Made by a program: the position numbers and the translations under genes
The notes under the pieces: generated by a model
Database searches by the model: none
What the model saw: only the letters and a program-made list of their open reading frames with translations
What the model was told of the DNA's origin: nothing
Virus record (IMG/VR): IMGVR_UViG_3300031659_000011
Coordinates: 1-52,998 of that record
Length of the DNA stretch: 52,998 nucleotides
DNA from: a virus
Direction: 5' to 3' (one strand)
Part shown: positions 16,447-22,249 of the stretch, piece after piece
How positions within the stretch are numbered: position 1 is the stretch's first letter
Layout: every line of letters starts with the position of its first letter

Positions 16447-17139
16447 TTATTTAAATTTGATTTGATTTTTAGCGGCGCCATGGGCTGGGAACGCTATTAT
16501 TGTGCTACGCTGTTTGCTGCACATTTGACAGCTAGTGCACGTCACGTCGTCTTTATAAGTGGCAGGGCATATTACTACGTTGTGGCCCGCTGGACTCTTA
16601 AAGTTTGATGTTTGATCTACAGGCACAATAGCGACGACGGGCGCTATATTTAAAGCCATGAGGTCGTCGGCGTGATCTATGTTATTGCCCGACAAATTTA
16701 TCGTGAACCCGTCGCGATTTGCGGCAGCGACTGTGACCCTATTTGCCTTGATTGACATATCGTGATGAGTAAAGCTGATCACCCTGCGGCCTCCGTTTGC
16801 TCGCGTTAGCCGTCGGATCTGCCCTCGGTCCATTACTTCGTCTACGTGATAAAAATCCCCCGAGACATTATGTCTCCAAATAGGCGCGGTCATAGTTTCG
16901 ACTTTGTTAATGAGAGCGTCAAATGTGCCCCCACGCTCCCCCGAGTCTAGCTTATTCCAATTTAGTTTTGTGTGGAATCCCGACTCAGCATAGCAAGGGC
17001 TCTCGTATTTGCTAGTGCTGGGGTTCCACACTCGTTTTAAGGGACAGACTGCAGGACACGTGCTCCGTTGACTGTTAGTGGTGGGCATTGGCCCTGTTTT
17101 AGCGTTTGCTGACTTTTTAACAAATTGCACGAGTTGCAT
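16447..17139 (-). CDS. Cys-rich DUF7227-type phage protein
   Basis: 230 residues. The N-terminal signature NAKTGPMPTTNSQRSTCPAV continues to CPLK and later SPCYAESG, giving a C-x3-C...C set. The C-terminal part has VVICPATYKDDVTCTSC then QMCSKQR, another C...C-x2-C-x2-C set. In between are DFYHVDEVMD, ISFTHHD and INLSGNNIDHADD. This layout belongs to a widespread phage family of unknown function (DUF7227), related in style to the Gp37/Gp68 Cys proteins. Metal or Fe-S binding is likely but unproven. It is preceded by hammerhead ribozyme copy 1. Confidence 0.7.
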   Translation of the reverse strand: MQLVQFVKKSANAKTGPMPTTNSQRSTCPAVCPLKRVWNPSTSKYESPCYAESGFHTKLNWNKLDSGERGGTFDALINKVETMTAPIWRHNVSGDFYHVDEVMDRGQIRRLTRANGGRRVISFTHHDMSIKANRVTVAAANRDGFTINLSGNNIDHADDLMALNIAPVVAIVPVDQTSNFKSPAGHNVVICPATYKDDVTCTSCQMCSKQRSTIIAFPAHGAAKNQIKFK

Positions 17140-17169
17140 TATCTAATCTCCTATTTACTTATAGCTGAT

Positions 17170-17228
17170 GGTCTCATCAGTGCCGCAGAGAGCGGCAGAC
17201 TAAGGGCACTCTGCCCCTAGTTTCGACC
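17170..17228 (-). ncRNA. Type II hammerhead ribozyme, copy 1
   Basis: Read on the minus strand: GGTC (stem II 5'), GAAA, stem III CTAGGGGC/GCCCTTAG closed by AGAGT, then the UC cleavage site, stem I TGCCGC/GCGGCA closed by TCTCT, the CTGATGA core, and GACC (stem II 3'). Every invariant hammerhead nucleotide is present: C3-U-G-A-N-G-A9, G12-A-A-A15.1, U16.1-C17 and the C15.2-G16.2 pair. Stem II is the open one, hence type II. Predicted cut is between 17198 and 17197. It starts 4 nt after the upstream stop and ends 30 nt before the next ATG. Confidence 0.9.
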
Positions 17229-17232
17229 TGTG

Positions 17233-17406
17233 CTACTCTTCTGGGCTATCGCATTTAGTCTCTAACGCAACTAGTGCGTCGCGCTTAGCCAATATAGCTT
17301 CGAGCTCTGGGGTCGGACGCTTGCCCGTTATAATCTCTTCCAGCATGTAGCCCGTTATTAGCTTTTCTTCGATCTCCCAGTACAACTTGCCTAATGTTTT
17401 AATCAT
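17233..17406 (-). CDS. Small hypothetical protein (57 residues)
   Basis: Starts MIKTLGKLYWEIEEKLITGY and continues with a helical region ending LETKCDSPEE. Preceded by a GGAG ribosome site with 8-nt spacing. It lies between hammerhead copies 2 and 1, so after processing it would sit on its own small mRNA. No family recognised. Confidence 0.65.
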   Translation of the reverse strand: MIKTLGKLYWEIEEKLITGYMLEEIITGKRPTPELEAILAKRDALVALETKCDSPEE

Positions 17407-17436
17407 TATCTAATCTCCTATTTACTTATAACTGAT

Positions 17437-17495
17437 GGTCTCATCAGTGCCGCTGATAGCGACAGACTAAGGGCACTCTGCCCCTAGTTTCGACC
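17437..17495 (-). ncRNA. Type II hammerhead ribozyme, copy 2
   Basis: Same architecture as copy 1: stem II GGTC/GACC, GAAA, stem III CTAGGGGC/GCCCTTAG, UC cleavage site, stem I TGTCGC/GCGGCA with loop TATCA, CTGATGA core. Relative to copy 1, a stem I C-G pair becomes U-G and the loop changes from TCTCT to TATCA, while the core is unchanged. Predicted cut is between 17465 and 17464. It begins 3 nt after the upstream gene's stop codon and ends 30 nt before the next ATG. Confidence 0.9.
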
Positions 17496-17498
17496 TCT

Positions 17499-18209
17499 CT
17501 ACACAGATATGGTCAAGCGAGCGTCGGCTAGCACTGACTCTATTTGATCAGTCACGTCTAGCTCACTAGCTACTATTTTAACGATATCGTCTGCGTGACT
17601 AAATATGTCAAAGTCGTCAGCGGGCCTGTAGCCTCCTTCGTACAAAATGCTTACAACTGAGTCCTCAATCATACTCTCATCTATGACGTGATCGCCAAGC
17701 TCAAACTCTCTCGCGCGCTCGTATCCATTATCACTGAGTATGCCTAGCACTCGGTCCTCGAGCTCTTCATCTAGTCCATTATCGCTGATTATGCCTAGCA
17801 CTTGGTCCTCGATCCTTGCCTCTATGTCCTCCGCGTACTCCAGGCACTCGCAGCCGCATCCGTTAGCCTCAATTATACCTAGCACCGCCGCCTCACTGGC
17901 CCCATTAATATAGGGGGTGGTGCGAGGCTCTATAACTTTAAAGCTCAGACCAAAACTGCTGGGGTTAACATGGTCTAGAGTATCTGCGTGCCTGTTTCTA
18001 CGCCCGACCAACTTCCAGTCTTCCATTTTTCCGCCGTATATGCTTGTGTCTATGTCCATTATTATAAAGGGCAGCATAAGCTCACTGTCACTCGCAGAGG
18101 GCCCGCGGACTCCGTCCCCATAATTAAGCATCAAGCCGCTCTGAGTTACTAATGCAACTAGCACCTGTTGACCGTCGTCCTTCCTTAAAAATTTAGTTAT
18201 AGCGCTCAT
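17499..18209 (-). CDS. Acidic phage protein with internal repeats
   Basis: 236 residues, acidic. The N-terminal half is mixed alpha/beta. Residues ~120-225 hold repeated units such as IEDQVLGIISDNGLD and LEDRVLGILSDNGYE, with degenerate relatives (IEDSVVSILYEGGYR). A short Cys cluster, NGCGCECLEYAED, lies at the start of the repeat region. The ATG overlaps the stop of the preceding gene (ATGA). Function unknown. The repeats suggest a binding or scaffold role. Confidence 0.75.
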   Translation of the reverse strand: MSAITKFLRKDDGQQVLVALVTQSGLMLNYGDGVRGPSASDSELMLPFIIMDIDTSIYGGKMEDWKLVGRRNRHADTLDHVNPSSFGLSFKVIEPRTTPYINGASEAAVLGIIEANGCGCECLEYAEDIEARIEDQVLGIISDNGLDEELEDRVLGILSDNGYERAREFELGDHVIDESMIEDSVVSILYEGGYRPADDFDIFSHADDIVKIVASELDVTDQIESVLADARLTISV

Positions 18210-18421
18210 GACTGCACCTCCGCTGCAATAAAGTCCGCGGTATTTGTAGACGACTCGAGGCTCGGGCTGCTAAGTATCTCAGTGACGTCGCCAACACTCA
18301 TTAGACTTGTATATACATTGCTAGCATAAAAGCCGCCAAACATGTTTGGCGCTCCTTTGTATACCGTTCTCACTTTGTACTTTCCATCTTTCCGTTTGTT
18401 CCCGATTATTGATATTTGCAT
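18206..18421 (-). CDS. Small hypothetical protein (71 residues)
   Basis: Starts MQISIIGNKRKDGKYKVRTV: a beta-rich N-terminal half, then a Ser/Thr-rich acidic helix (SSPSLESSTNTADFIAAEVQS). It is the first gene after hammerhead copy 3, with a GGAG ribosome site, and is coupled to the 236-residue gene that follows. No family recognised. Confidence 0.65.
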   Translation of the reverse strand: MQISIIGNKRKDGKYKVRTVYKGAPNMFGGFYASNVYTSLMSVGDVTEILSSPSLESSTNTADFIAAEVQS

Positions 18422-18448
18422 TTTTCTAATCTCCTATTCATGGCTGAT

Positions 18449-18507
18449 GGTCTCATCAGTGCCGCAGAGAGCGACAGACTAGGGGCACTCTGCCCCCAGT
18501 TTCGACC
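18449..18507 (-). ncRNA. Type II hammerhead ribozyme, copy 3
   Basis: Minus strand: GGTC, GAAA, stem III CTGGGGGC/GCCCCTAG with loop AGAGT, UC site, stem I TGTCGC/GCGGCA with loop TCTCT, CTGATGA, GACC. Compared with copy 1, stem III has A-U changed to G-U and G-U changed to G-C, so pairing is kept. Core intact. Predicted cut is between 18477 and 18476. It lies 6 nt after the upstream stop and 27 nt before the next start. Confidence 0.9.
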
Positions 18508-18513
18508 TGTGGG

Positions 18514-18801
18514 CTATCTGGTGGCGGTGGGCGGTCCACCCTCCCATAAATCTAAATCAGCTATGCCCTGTATGTAGTCGGTGGGGTCCTCCATTATCTC
18601 CACCATTTGTCCGTCTTTTATGGCCCAGTATTCTAACTCGGCTGCTACTGCTTCAGCTATCGAGAGATCCCCGTACAGTTCTACCCAGTCCGATCGGTCG
18701 CGGCACTCTAGTGCGCACGCTGCTCCAAATGATACCTCGCGGCGATCAGTTGCTACCGCTTCCATAAATGCAATAAAACTAGATAAGTCATTGTTTTTCA
18801 T
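18514..18801 (-). CDS. Small acidic hypothetical protein (95 residues)
   Basis: Starts MKNNDLSSFIAFMEAVATDR. Helical N-terminal part, then ECRDRSDWVELYGDLSIAEA and an acidic C-terminus (TDYIQGIADLDLWEGG). Trp/Asp-rich, no catalytic motif. It is the most upstream gene of the ribozyme-punctuated cluster. Function unknown. Confidence 0.65.
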   Translation of the reverse strand: MKNNDLSSFIAFMEAVATDRREVSFGAACALECRDRSDWVELYGDLSIAEAVAAELEYWAIKDGQMVEIMEDPTDYIQGIADLDLWEGGPPTATR

Positions 18802-18836
18802 CGTTATATACCCTGTTGTTGTTATGTGAGATCTAA

Positions 18837-18864
18837 TTATTACATATAAAGGGTATGTGGTAAA
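18837..18864 (-). promoter_or_regulatory. Possible promoter for the ribozyme-punctuated cluster
   Basis: On the minus strand TTTACC (18859-18864), a 16-bp spacer and TAATAA (18837-18842) give a weak sigma70-like pair about 36 bp before the ATG at 18801. An ATACCCT/AGGGTAT inverted pair also flanks this region. Tentative. Confidence 0.3.
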
Positions 18865-19027
18865 GACTTACTATAGTTATTTATGGGCTGGCTGGGGCTG
18901 TTTATATATTGGCGTCGGATTAATGGCGTGCAATAAAGCCACTGGGGCTGCAGCGTTTAGCGCGTAGGTAAGTGGAGGCTCGGCTAGGGTTAGTAGGTTG
19001 GCGGCCCCTCTGTGTGAGCCTAGGACC

Positions 19028-19152
19028 GCTGTTGGGCTAATCGCTGTTGGGCTAATCGCTGTTGGGCTAATCGCTGTTGGGCTAATCGCTGTTGGGCTAA
19101 TCGCTGTTGGGCTAATCGCTGTTGGGCTAATCGCTGTTGGGCTAATCGCTGT
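19028..19152. repeat. Eight tandem 15-bp iterons
   Basis: The unit GCTGTTGGGCTAATC is repeated 8 times without change, plus 5 bases of a ninth. This is an iteron-like array in non-coding DNA. The unit length is a multiple of 3, so it leaves spurious reading frames open. It could be an origin binding site for the primase-helicase system or another control element. Confidence 0.85.
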
Positions 19153-19204
19153 CTGACAATTGATTGACAATTGCCTGACAGCTCTGAGCTCTGAGCTCTG
19201 AGCT
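19148..19204. repeat. Inverted repeat plus CTGAGCT heptamers next to iterons
   Basis: GCTGTC (19148-19153) and GACAGC (19177-19182) form an inverted pair around two TTGACAATTG-like direct repeats. They are followed by three GCTCTGA heptamers (19181-19204), the same heptamer seen in the array at 15570-15863. This links the two non-coding regions. Confidence 0.6.
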
Positions 19205-19337
19205 ATAAGCAAACATCAATAAGTCGGTCGCCCCCTAAAGCCCCATCCAATCATAAATCCACGTGAGAGCACACTCGCTATGTGCCTCTACTAACAAAAA
19301 GACTACAAGAGCCAGTGTGTCCTTTTTAAGGCCCTTT

Positions 19338-19374
19338 AATATAAATATCCGCCCCAAGGGCGGTATATATATAT
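19338..19374. repeat. GC hairpin inside an AT-rich tract
   Basis: CCGCCC-CAA-GGGCGG (19349-19363) is a perfect 6-bp stem flanked by ATATAAATAT on one side and TATATATATATG on the other. A GC hairpin within an easily melted AT tract is compatible with an origin-type structure. It is not followed by a T tract that would suit a terminator. No supported gene is present in 18830-19690. Confidence 0.4.
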
Positions 19375-19471
19375 GACACACACCACCGTTTTACTTAGTC
19401 TTTAGATTTCAATGACTTACGTTGGACTCCCGTAACTCCCGCACACCCACCCGCGTCATATAAATCAATGA

Positions 19472-19612
19472 CTTAAAATCAACTCCCGCATCAACAACCT
19501 ATTTTTGGAGGTACATTTACACGTGCGGAGGTTAAAACGTATATAATTCAACAGCTTAAAATCAACTCCCGCATTAAAAGGCCATCCAGCCGCATTAAAA
19601 GGCCATCCAGCC
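19472..19612. repeat. Direct repeats in non-coding region (20-bp and 21-bp pairs)
   Basis: CTTAAAATCAACTCCCGCAT occurs at 19472-19491 and 19555-19574. A 21-bp unit beginning GCATTAAAAGG is tandemly duplicated at 19571-19591 and 19592-19612. The motif ACGTGCGG also recurs (19521, inverted at 19643, and 19716). Function unknown. Together with the iterons this makes 19.0-19.7 kb the most repeat-dense interval. Confidence 0.7.
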
Positions 19613-19648
19613 GCACATATGAAGCTAACTACCGCAGTAGTTCCGCAC

Positions 19649-19680
19649 GTAAAAAAGCGCCTTTCTAGACGCCTTTTTAC
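19649..19680 (-). terminator. Terminator after the acyl carrier protein gene
   Basis: On the minus strand GTAAAAAGGCG pairs with CGCTTTTTTAC (11 bp, one G-T) around a 10-nt loop. The stem's 3' side contains the six-T tract. It lies 17 bp after the acyl carrier protein stop codon, so it should end the upstream part of the early operon. Confidence 0.7.
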
Positions 19681-19696
19681 CCATTTATGGCAGGAG

Positions 19697-20173
19697 CTAA
19701 ACACCTCGAACATACACGTGCGGCGACGCACTTTTACCCGCCGATTGACCAGCAGCAGCTGAGTTTATATCCTTGAGCACAGCTTTGAGCGTTAGCTCTG
19801 ACCTTTCTAAATCTGCTTCGAGCGCTATTATCTCAGCATGTACCCACGCGTGCACCTCTGAGTCGGGGCGGACCCGCTCGCTCAATAGCTCCTTAGACTT
19901 GACGCCGTCCTCACTGCCAAGACCAAGTTGGGTGGTTATGTAGTCGTGCACCTCGCCGACATTTTCAAAGCTACCGAGCCTGCCATCATCAACCTCGACG
20001 CCAAACTCGGCCTCTAGATCTAGTGTCAGCTCTATCTCATCGAGTGAGTCAGCGCCCAAATCGTCAGCAAAGCGGCTTGACCGAGTCACGTTGACAACTC
20101 CAAAACTGGAAATGATAATGTTGTCAATGGCTTGAATGACATCGTCCCTACTTCTGTGCAGTGCTTTACTCAT
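19697..20173 (-). CDS. Acyl carrier protein with C-terminal extension
   Basis: 158 residues. Residues 1-~85 are a type II acyl carrier protein. The phosphopantetheine site is the Ser in DDLGADSLDEIELTLDLEAE (Ser43), followed by FGVEVDD and a VHDYITTQL last helix. Classical ACPs are about 80 residues. Here a further ~70 residues follow, forming a charged helix (SEVHAWVHAEIIALEADLER) and a Gly/Ser tail. A holo-ACP synthase from the host would be needed for activation. A role in host lipid diversion or acylation of a phage product is inference. GAGGA ribosome site; terminator downstream. Confidence 0.85.
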   Translation of the reverse strand: MSKALHRSRDDVIQAIDNIIISSFGVVNVTRSSRFADDLGADSLDEIELTLDLEAEFGVEVDDGRLGSFENVGEVHDYITTQLGLGSEDGVKSKELLSERVRPDSEVHAWVHAEIIALEADLERSELTLKAVLKDINSAAAGQSAGKSASPHVYVRGV

Positions 20174-20177
20174 AATA

Positions 20178-20411
20178 TTAATCCTCGGTTATTACCTTTA
20201 ATTCGGTCTCGAGCCAGACTTTAGCGCCGCAAGGCAAAGGCTTATCTGGCCTGTACACTAACTTAGCGACGACGTCGCCTTTGCTGTCAATCAGTGATGC
20301 TGAGTTGCATTTACGATTATTTATGTAATCTTTAACCGTCAGCACTGGCATATTTGCGCCTTTTATATTAGCACGTATGTGGTGTTGATTGACATGCAAT
20401 TTAGTCTTCAT
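20178..20411 (-). CDS. Small hypothetical protein (77 residues)
   Basis: Starts MKTKLHVNQHHIRANIKGAN. Basic N-terminus and a beta-rich C-terminal part (SLIDSKGDVVAKLVYRPDKP). The ATG at 20411 has a GGGGAGGG ribosome site. An in-frame ATG at 20423 has none. It is coupled to the 22-residue frame just upstream. Unknown function. Confidence 0.6.
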   Translation of the reverse strand: MKTKLHVNQHHIRANIKGANMPVLTVKDYINNRKCNSASLIDSKGDVVAKLVYRPDKPLPCGAKVWLETELKVITED

Positions 20412-20476
20412 ATCCCTCCCCATTTACTGATTTGTGCTACTAGATCAGGTAGCAGCGCTTCTTTGTTTTCAATCAT
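20408..20476 (-). CDS. 22-residue leader-like peptide
   Basis: MIENKEALLPDLVAQISKWG then GI. It has an AGGGGAA ribosome site, and its TGA overlaps the next gene's ATG (ATGA). Coupling suggests it is translated and may set expression of the following gene. Confidence 0.4.
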   Translation of the reverse strand: MIENKEALLPDLVAQISKWGGI

Positions 20477-20494
20477 TTTAAACTTCCCCTAGAA

Positions 20495-20842
20495 TTAGGC
20501 GTATTTGGCCTGTAGTAATGTAGTCGCTCGCTTCTCGATAAAAAGAAGACAGCTTGCAGCAGCGAAAAAATCATCGTCGTCGATATAAAGGCCGAAATCT
20601 AAGCCTAATTCGCGCAATTCACTGTCATACGGGCCATCGTCACCGTCCATTAGTCGCGGGTCGTTTTTCCCGCAGGCACAGGTGGGCCAATCATTTGCCA
20701 TGAGGTTATGATGCTCGGAAAACTCGCCCTTAATCTCAGCTTTTATTATTGCTTCCCCCCAGTAGCTCTCATGTATACCATTTTTCCGTAAAAAAGATTC
20801 TGCTTGTTTAAGCACTTGTGCTGCCTTCTTGTTTGTTTTCAT
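20495..20842 (-). CDS. Hypothetical protein with CACG motif (115 residues)
   Basis: Starts MKTNKKAAQVLKQAESFLRK. Helical N-terminal half, then a segment with DWPTCACGKNDPRLMDGDDG and an acidic stretch (YIDDDDFFAAASCLLFIEKR). Only two Cys are close together, so a zinc site is uncertain. Ribosome site GGAGATAAG. Unknown function. Confidence 0.65.
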   Translation of the reverse strand: MKTNKKAAQVLKQAESFLRKNGIHESYWGEAIIKAEIKGEFSEHHNLMANDWPTCACGKNDPRLMDGDDGPYDSELRELGLDFGLYIDDDDFFAAASCLLFIEKRATTLLQAKYA

Positions 20843-20878
20843 AACTTATCTCCTGTTGCTGTTAGTGTACGTTGTTGC

Positions 20879-21070
20879 TCATGGTGTACGTTTAGTTGTG
20901 GGTCCAGCTTGCGTAAGCTCAAACCTCTCTACTATGTAAAACTCGTGGTTATCGCGAATAGCTGACTCATTGAGTTGATCGCTATAGGCCTGCGCCTGCG
21001 CTTGACTATCAAACACTTTAATAACTTTGTCGGCGAGATTATCGTGCCGCATAACTATGTATAGATACAT
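20879..21070 (-). CDS. Small hypothetical protein (63 residues)
   Basis: Starts MYLYIVMRHDNLADKVIKVF: one beta-alpha-beta unit with a helix DSQAQAQAYSDQLNE and a second strand EFYIVERFEL. The AGAGGATAA ribosome site precedes the ATG. Such compact alpha/beta phage proteins have no known role. Confidence 0.6.
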   Translation of the reverse strand: MYLYIVMRHDNLADKVIKVFDSQAQAQAYSDQLNESAIRDNHEFYIVERFELTQAGPTTKRTP

Positions 21071-21225
21071 CTATTTATCCTCTTTAATTAGTGCCTGTTC
21101 GTAAATATCGGAAAGTTTCGGCATGAATCGTCCCATCAAACAGGGCTTCGCTTATTACGATCCCAAACATCAGATCGGCATCTGGGCCAGCTCCAGTTCC
21201 CGCGTCCCTAGGTTCCGCGAATTTC

Positions 21226-21387
21226 TTAGACGGTACTTAAAGCCTCTTGGACTCGAGTAAGCCTACCGCTTAAACCATCTATAACATCAATAGCCGCGAT
21301 TATAGCCTCGCGGTGGACTTGGTCCTCGGCGTCCCGCATGTTAAAACTTATCTCATAAAGCGCTTGAGTTAATTGCTCAGTTGTCAT
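21226..21387 (-). CDS. Small helical protein, possible frameshifted longer product
   Basis: MTTEQLTQALYEISFNMRDA then two more helices, ending RVQEALSTV, 53 residues. A GGAGGA ribosome site supports the start. After the stop, the +1 frame stays open for about 46 further codons down to 21084 with plausible protein sequence but no good start of its own. This hints at a programmed frameshift or a frameshift mutation. Confidence 0.6.
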   Translation of the reverse strand: MTTEQLTQALYEISFNMRDAEDQVHREAIIAAIDVIDGLSGRLTRVQEALSTV

Positions 21388-21390
21388 GAT

Positions 21391-21690
21391 CTAATCCTCC
21401 TCAGATTGTAAAGTGTACAGCTCGTCGAAAACGTCAGGGTGGCACGGGTAAAAGTCACCGAGTGGCCCCCTAATTATCCACGAGCCAGTCGTAGCCTCCG
21501 CTACACCATTAAGCTTGTCTAGGTAAAATGTATTGGTCGAGTATCTAACTTTAGGAGCCTCAGCCCCCTCGGCCTCGAAAGGCTCAAAAGCCATCTCATC
21601 AAAAGCGTAAATCCAATCACAAACCTCACTGCCGTTGCCTTTAAACTGAATAGCATCTACGCCCACTGGGTTCATCGTGTATTTAGCCAT
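21391..21690 (-). CDS. PGDYG-type small phage protein
   Basis: 99 residues starting MAKYTMNPVGVDAIQFKGNG. The C-terminal motif GSWIIRGPLGDFYPCHPDVF is typical of a widespread small phage protein group (W-I-x-x-G-x-x-G-x-F/Y-x-P-x-x-P-x-x-F). Function unknown. Stop and next start are 3 bases apart. Confidence 0.7.
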   Translation of the reverse strand: MAKYTMNPVGVDAIQFKGNGSEVCDWIYAFDEMAFEPFEAEGAEAPKVRYSTNTFYLDKLNGVAEATTGSWIIRGPLGDFYPCHPDVFDELYTLQSEED

Positions 21691-21694
21691 CTGA

Positions 21695-21919
21695 CTACAC
21701 TCCGCGGCTCATGAGTATGTTATTTATTGCGACTATCTGCGCCCTTGTGCCTGCTATTTTCTGAGTTTTACTGGCAGAAAAGTTGTCAAGAATACTTGCC
21801 TTGTTTTTGTGAAACGCAAACATCTCAACCTCAAGCGGCTCAATAATACTGATCAACCACCTTTGGCGGTCCTTGAGTACCGCAGTACTCCTACCCTTTA
21901 AAACTGAATCGTATGACAT
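21695..21919 (-). CDS. Small helical hypothetical protein (74 residues)
   Basis: Starts MSYDSVLKGRSTAVLKDRQR. Two or three helices with a basic N-terminal half and a conserved-looking KTQKIAGTRAQIVAINNILM segment. No known family. Tight spacing to neighbours supports translation. Confidence 0.6.
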   Translation of the reverse strand: MSYDSVLKGRSTAVLKDRQRWLISIIEPLEVEMFAFHKNKASILDNFSASKTQKIAGTRAQIVAINNILMSRGV

Positions 21920-21940
21920 TAGTAGTCTCCGCTATTTAGA

Positions 21941-22249
21941 TTAGTAATTCTGCTTGACGAACGAGCCATTGACCCAGCTACCTTTACGCTTGGTAACTTT
22001 ATCAACAGCGCGTGATAGGCAGTCGACGGGGTTTAGCTTCTGCAGCCGAGCTTGAACGCATGCTGTAAATATCACGTCCCCAAGCTCATCGCCAATCTCA
22101 GAAATGCTGCCGCCATTGACTGCAGCTACAAGTTCTCCCACTTCCTCAGCCATTTTACCGAGCTGATCAAGCGGCGAGGAATTAGCCTCGAGATCTTTTG
22201 ATTCCATCCAATCGACTACCCTTCTATTTTCATGCTCAAAAGTGCCCAT
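21941..22249 (-). CDS. MazG-like nucleotide pyrophosphohydrolase
   Basis: 102 residues. The all-alpha NTP pyrophosphatase signature is visible: MAEEVGELVAAVNGG (E-E-x-x-E) and EIGDELGDVIFTACV (E-x-x-D), which bind Mg2+. Phage MazG proteins are thought to hydrolyse NTPs or alarmones such as ppGpp. The length is that of a single-domain form. Its ATG overlaps the upstream stop (TAATG). Confidence 0.85.
   Translation of the reverse strand: MGTFEHENRRVVDWMESKDLEANSSPLDQLGKMAEEVGELVAAVNGGSISEIGDELGDVIFTACVQARLQKLNPVDCLSRAVDKVTKRKGSWVNGSFVKQNY

Noticed and set aside
18877-19212. Open frame of 111 codons across the iteron region on the minus strand (AISPT repeats)
   Set aside because: It begins at a weak TTG in the heptamer repeats, has no ribosome site, and stays open only because the 15-bp unit is a multiple of three. 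Not supported as a gene.
19465-19731. Open frame of 88 codons overlapping the end of the acyl carrier protein gene
   Set aside because: It reads through the terminator and tandem repeats, has no ribosome site, and has an odd Cys/Arg-rich composition. Better explained as non-coding.
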